NCBI RefSeq assembly: GCF_025356155.1
Contig: NZ_JANXUQ010000113.1
Span: 1 to 46,254, forward strand
Reading direction: 5' to 3'
Length of the DNA: 46,254 nucleotides
DNA from: Rhodoferax sp.
GTDB taxonomy: Bacteria > Pseudomonadota > Gammaproteobacteria > Burkholderiales > Burkholderiaceae_C
The translations under genes were made by a program, and so were the position numbers. Shown in pieces: positions 43,652 through 46,254 of this stretch (positions within the stretch are counted from its first letter, which is position 1; each line of letters begins with the position of its first letter). A model generated the notes under the pieces. The model was not told where the DNA came from. It worked only from the letters and a program-made list of their open reading frames with translations, and did no database searches.

Positions 43652-46254
43652 TTAATCGTAGGCAATGACGGCTTTGCCCTGGTCCGCCTGCGCCCGCCAG
43701 CCTGCCAACGCAGCGTCGCTGGGGTAAAAGCGCGCATTTTCACCCAAAAGCAATTCGGCAGTGGCTCCACTGCAGAGGGCGCCGACGTCAGCACCCGCCT
43801 CGGCAGCGCCCTGCTCTGCCCCGTCAATCACGCGCTGCACCGCCAGGCGCACGGCCAGTCCGCGCACCAGTTCGCCTTGTTCGGTCTGCTCACGCTTGGC
43901 CGGGAATTCGCGCACCAGGCGGGCAATATCGGGGCCAGCCGATCCCGGACCACTACCCGCCGCATTCACCGCCACCCGCAGGTATTTGCCAAAGCGGCAG
44001 CGCGCTTGCTCCAGATCCCAGACCTGGGTGATGGTCAGCTGTTTGCCACCGGAAAAGCGGTCATCGCGCACCTTGCCCATGACGATGATCAGTTCATCGT
44101 CCTTAAACAAATGCTTGTTGGCTGCGATCAGCTCTTCCTCGGCCCGCGCGTCGATCATCGCGGACTTGTCGTCCAGCTTGAACAGCGCCAGCTTGCCGCG
44201 CTGGCCGTTGATGACGCGGAAGTCGGTAACGATGCCGGCCAACAACTGCGGCTCCCGCGTGTCGATCAACTCCTCGATCGGGCGCTTGGCAAAGCGGCGC
44301 ACTTCCAGCGTTACTTCGTCAAACAAATGGCCGGACAGGTAGAAGCCGATGGCCGTCTTCTCGTAGGTCAGGCGCTCCTTGATGCCCCACGGCATCATGT
44401 CCACCAATTCGGGCTCCTGCGTGCTGGAGCCGTGGTCGTCTTCACCGCCCATGTCGAACAGGCCGTGCTGGTTGGCATTGGCCGCGCTGGCGGCTGCAAA
44501 GTCAAAGGCGCGGTCAATGGATGCCGACAAGGCCGCACGGTTGAGCTGCAAAGTGTCAAAGGCGCCGGCCTTGATCAGCGCGTCCACGCAGCGCTTGTTC
44601 AGACGGCTGCGGTCCACGCGGCGGGCAAAGTCAAACAGGCTGGTAAACGGACCTTCTTCACCCGTGGGGCCCTTGCCCTCGCGTGCCGCCACAATGGCCT
44701 CAATCGCCTGCTGGCCGGTGCCCTTGATGGCGCCCAGGCCGTAGCGGATTTCCTTGTTGGAGATGGGCTCGAAACGGTGCCGGCCACGGTTGATGTTCGG
44801 TGGCTCGAACGACAGTCCCATCTTCTCGGCGTCTTCAAACAAGACTTTGAGCTTGTCGGTGTCATCCATTTCCACCGTCATGTTGGCGCAGAAGAACTCG
44901 GCCGTGAAGTGCACCTTGATCCAGCCCGTGTGGTAGGCCAAGAGCGAGTAAGCAGCGGCGTGCGACTTGTTGAAGCCGTAACCCGCAAACTTCTCCATCA
45001 AGTCAAAAATCTCGTCGGCTTTTTCTTCGCTAATGTCGTTCTTGGCGGCACCCGCGCGGAAGATGCCGCGGTGCTCGGCCATCTCCTCTGCCTTCTTCTT
45101 GCCCATGGCGCGGCGCAGCATGTCGGCGCCGCCCAGTGAGTAGCCGCCCAGGATCTGCGCGGTCTGCATCACCTGTTCCTGGTAAACCATGATGCCGTAG
45201 GTCTCACTCAGCATCTCGGCCACCAGCGGGTGTGGGTACTCGATTTCTTCGCGCCCATGTTTGCGCGCCACAAAGCTGGGAATCAGGTCCATAGGCCCGG
45301 GGCGGTACAGCGCATTCAGCGCAATCAAGTCTTCCAGCCGGGACGGTTTGGCGTCCTTGAGCATGCGCTGCATGCCGGTACTTTCAAACTGGAAAACCGC
45401 TTCGGTTTTTCCGTCGGCAAATAGTTTGTAGACCTTGGCGTCGTCCAGCGGCAGGTTCTCGTACGCAAAATTCTCTTGCCCCGCATGGCGGTGTCGGATG
45501 AACTCGCGCGCTATCTCCAAAATGGTCAACGTGGCCAGGCCCAAGAAGTCGAACTTCACCAGGCCAATCGCCTCCACGTCATCCTTGTCGTACTGGCTGA
45601 CAGCCGATTCGCTGCCCGGCTGCTGGTACAGCGGGCAAAAATCGGTCAGTTTGCCTGGCGCAATCAACACACCCCCGGCGTGCATGCCGATGTTGCGCGT
45701 CATGCCCTCCAGCTTGCGGGCCATTTCCAGCAGCGTCTTGACGTCTTCCTCGTTGGCCTCGCGCTCGGCCAGGATCGGCTCGGCCTCTGAGGCGTAAACG
45801 TACTTGTCATTCTTCTTGCCATCGGTGGGCGGCAGTTGCAACGTGACGTTGGTGCCCGGCTTGTTCGGGATGAGCTTGCTGATGCCATCACAAAACATGT
45901 AAGGCATGTCCAGCACGCGACCCACGTCGCGGATCACGCCACGCGCGGCCATGGTGCCGAAGGTGGCGATCTGGCTCACGGCGTCCTTGCCGTATTTGGC
46001 CTTGACGTAATCGATGACCAGGTTGCGGTTGGTCTGGCAGAAGTCGATGTCGAAGTCGGGCATGGAAACCCGCTCGGGGTTCAGGAAGCGCTCAAACAGC
46101 AGCTTGTAACGAATCGGGTCCAGGTCGGTAATCTTCAGCGCATAGGCCACCAGTGAGCCGGCACCAGAGCCCCGGCCAGGCCCCACCGGGCAGCCGTTGT
46201 TCTTGGCCCAGTTGGTGAAGTCGCCCACGATCAAAAAGTAGCCGGGGAAGCCCA
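43652..46254 (-). CDS. dnaE: DNA polymerase III alpha subunit, C-terminal part (gene runs off the right edge)
   Basis: Catalytic subunit of the chromosomal replicase. The visible ~867 residues begin near GYFLIVGDFTNWAK and include the palm with GPGRGSGAGSLVAY and the catalytic Asp pair in MPDFDIDFC, then IALNALYRPGPM, a thumb/fingers region with FAGYGFNKSHAAAYSLLAYHTGWIK, the helix-hairpin-helix and an OB fold (RQLLAGIVTDFR-like segment, LLAGIVTDFRVINGQRG). The PHP domain and the start are outside the window. It is the usual DnaE1 pattern. The C-terminal tail after VWDLEQARCRFGKYL is long and rich in Ala and Gly. Confidence 0.97.
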   Translation of the reverse strand, partial: GFPGYFLIVGDFTNWAKNNGCPVGPGRGSGAGSLVAYALKITDLDPIRYKLLFERFLNPERVSMPDFDIDFCQTNRNLVIDYVKAKYGKDAVSQIATFGTMAARGVIRDVGRVLDMPYMFCDGISKLIPNKPGTNVTLQLPPTDGKKNDKYVYASEAEPILAEREANEEDVKTLLEMARKLEGMTRNIGMHAGGVLIAPGKLTDFCPLYQQPGSESAVSQYDKDDVEAIGLVKFDFLGLATLTILEIAREFIRHRHAGQENFAYENLPLDDAKVYKLFADGKTEAVFQFESTGMQRMLKDAKPSRLEDLIALNALYRPGPMDLIPSFVARKHGREEIEYPHPLVAEMLSETYGIMVYQEQVMQTAQILGGYSLGGADMLRRAMGKKKAEEMAEHRGIFRAGAAKNDISEEKADEIFDLMEKFAGYGFNKSHAAAYSLLAYHTGWIKVHFTAEFFCANMTVEMDDTDKLKVLFEDAEKMGLSFEPPNINRGRHRFEPISNKEIRYGLGAIKGTGQQAIEAIVAAREGKGPTGEEGPFTSLFDFARRVDRSRLNKRCVDALIKAGAFDTLQLNRAALSASIDRAFDFAAASAANANQHGLFDMGGEDDHGSSTQEPELVDMMPWGIKERLTYEKTAIGFYLSGHLFDEVTLEVRRFAKRPIEELIDTREPQLLAGIVTDFRVINGQRGKLALFKLDDKSAMIDARAEEELIAANKHLFKDDELIIVMGKVRDDRFSGGKQLTITQVWDLEQARCRFGKYLRVAVNAAGSGPGSAGPDIARLVREFPAKREQTEQGELVRGLAVRLAVQRVIDGAEQGAAEAGADVGALCSGATAELLLGENARFYPSDAALAGWRAQADQGKAVIAYD

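Overview
The window looks like a piece of chromosome from a betaproteobacterium of the order Burkholderiales, most likely family Comamonadaceae and close to Rhodoferax or Polaromonas. The basis is an EarP/EF-P pair with arginine at EF-P position 32, a polyhydroxyalkanoate phasin, the order tig-clpP-clpX-lon, a Gly-Cys-Leu tRNA cluster, xseA next to sodB, an exbB-exbD-lpxK-Trm112-kdsB-adk string, and moderately high G+C. No phage, insertion sequence, plasmid or CRISPR array is visible. Nearly everything is core genome, so the interest lies in small features: dispersed repeats, regulatory sites and decayed genes.

Layout. 1-3619: 5' part of uvrC (minus), then divergent earP, efp and a LOG-family gene. 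3642-8620: a minus-strand run of thioesterase, nitroreductase, 2-hydroxyacid dehydrogenase, rmuC and an MFS transporter, several overlapping by 4 bases. 8621-9640: a phasin gene whose promoter is flanked by two opposed operator-like sites, followed by a structured 3' region. 9633-14860 (minus): icd, clpS, clpA and a patatin-like lipoprotein. 15052-17460: a small lysine-rich exported protein, a DUF192 pseudogene remnant, sodB and xseA. 17748-21620: ExbB/ExbD, lipid A and KDO genes (lpxK, kdsB), a Trm112-like protein and adk. 21666-24844: asparaginase diverging from lexA across a LexA box, a small lexA-linked protein and a second 2-hydroxyacid dehydrogenase. 24849-32180: a FimV-like protein, a Crp/Fnr regulator with phosphotransferase and acyl-CoA dehydrogenase genes, an HD-GYP protein and an uncharacterised protein. 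32212-38887: three tRNAs, then the protein quality-control block lon, clpX, clpP, tig and a fourth tRNA. 39046-46254: an RND efflux permease and adaptor with a strong promoter and palindromic operator, and the 3' part of dnaE.

How the genes work together. The window holds an unusual share of the proteolysis machinery (ClpS, ClpA, ClpX, ClpP, Lon, trigger factor). lon has a sigma-32-like promoter. EarP modifies EF-P, and the target arginine is present. LpxK and KdsB act in lipopolysaccharide synthesis. LexA probably controls itself and perhaps its small partner gene.

The most unusual observation is a ~50-base dispersed repeat present five times. Three copies lie inside reading frames (earP, lpxK and the lexA-linked gene), read in two different frames. 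I found no convincing new multi-gene system. The best candidates for new biology are these coding repeats, the lexA-linked small protein, the structured RNA region after the phasin gene, and the orphan operator of the RND pump.
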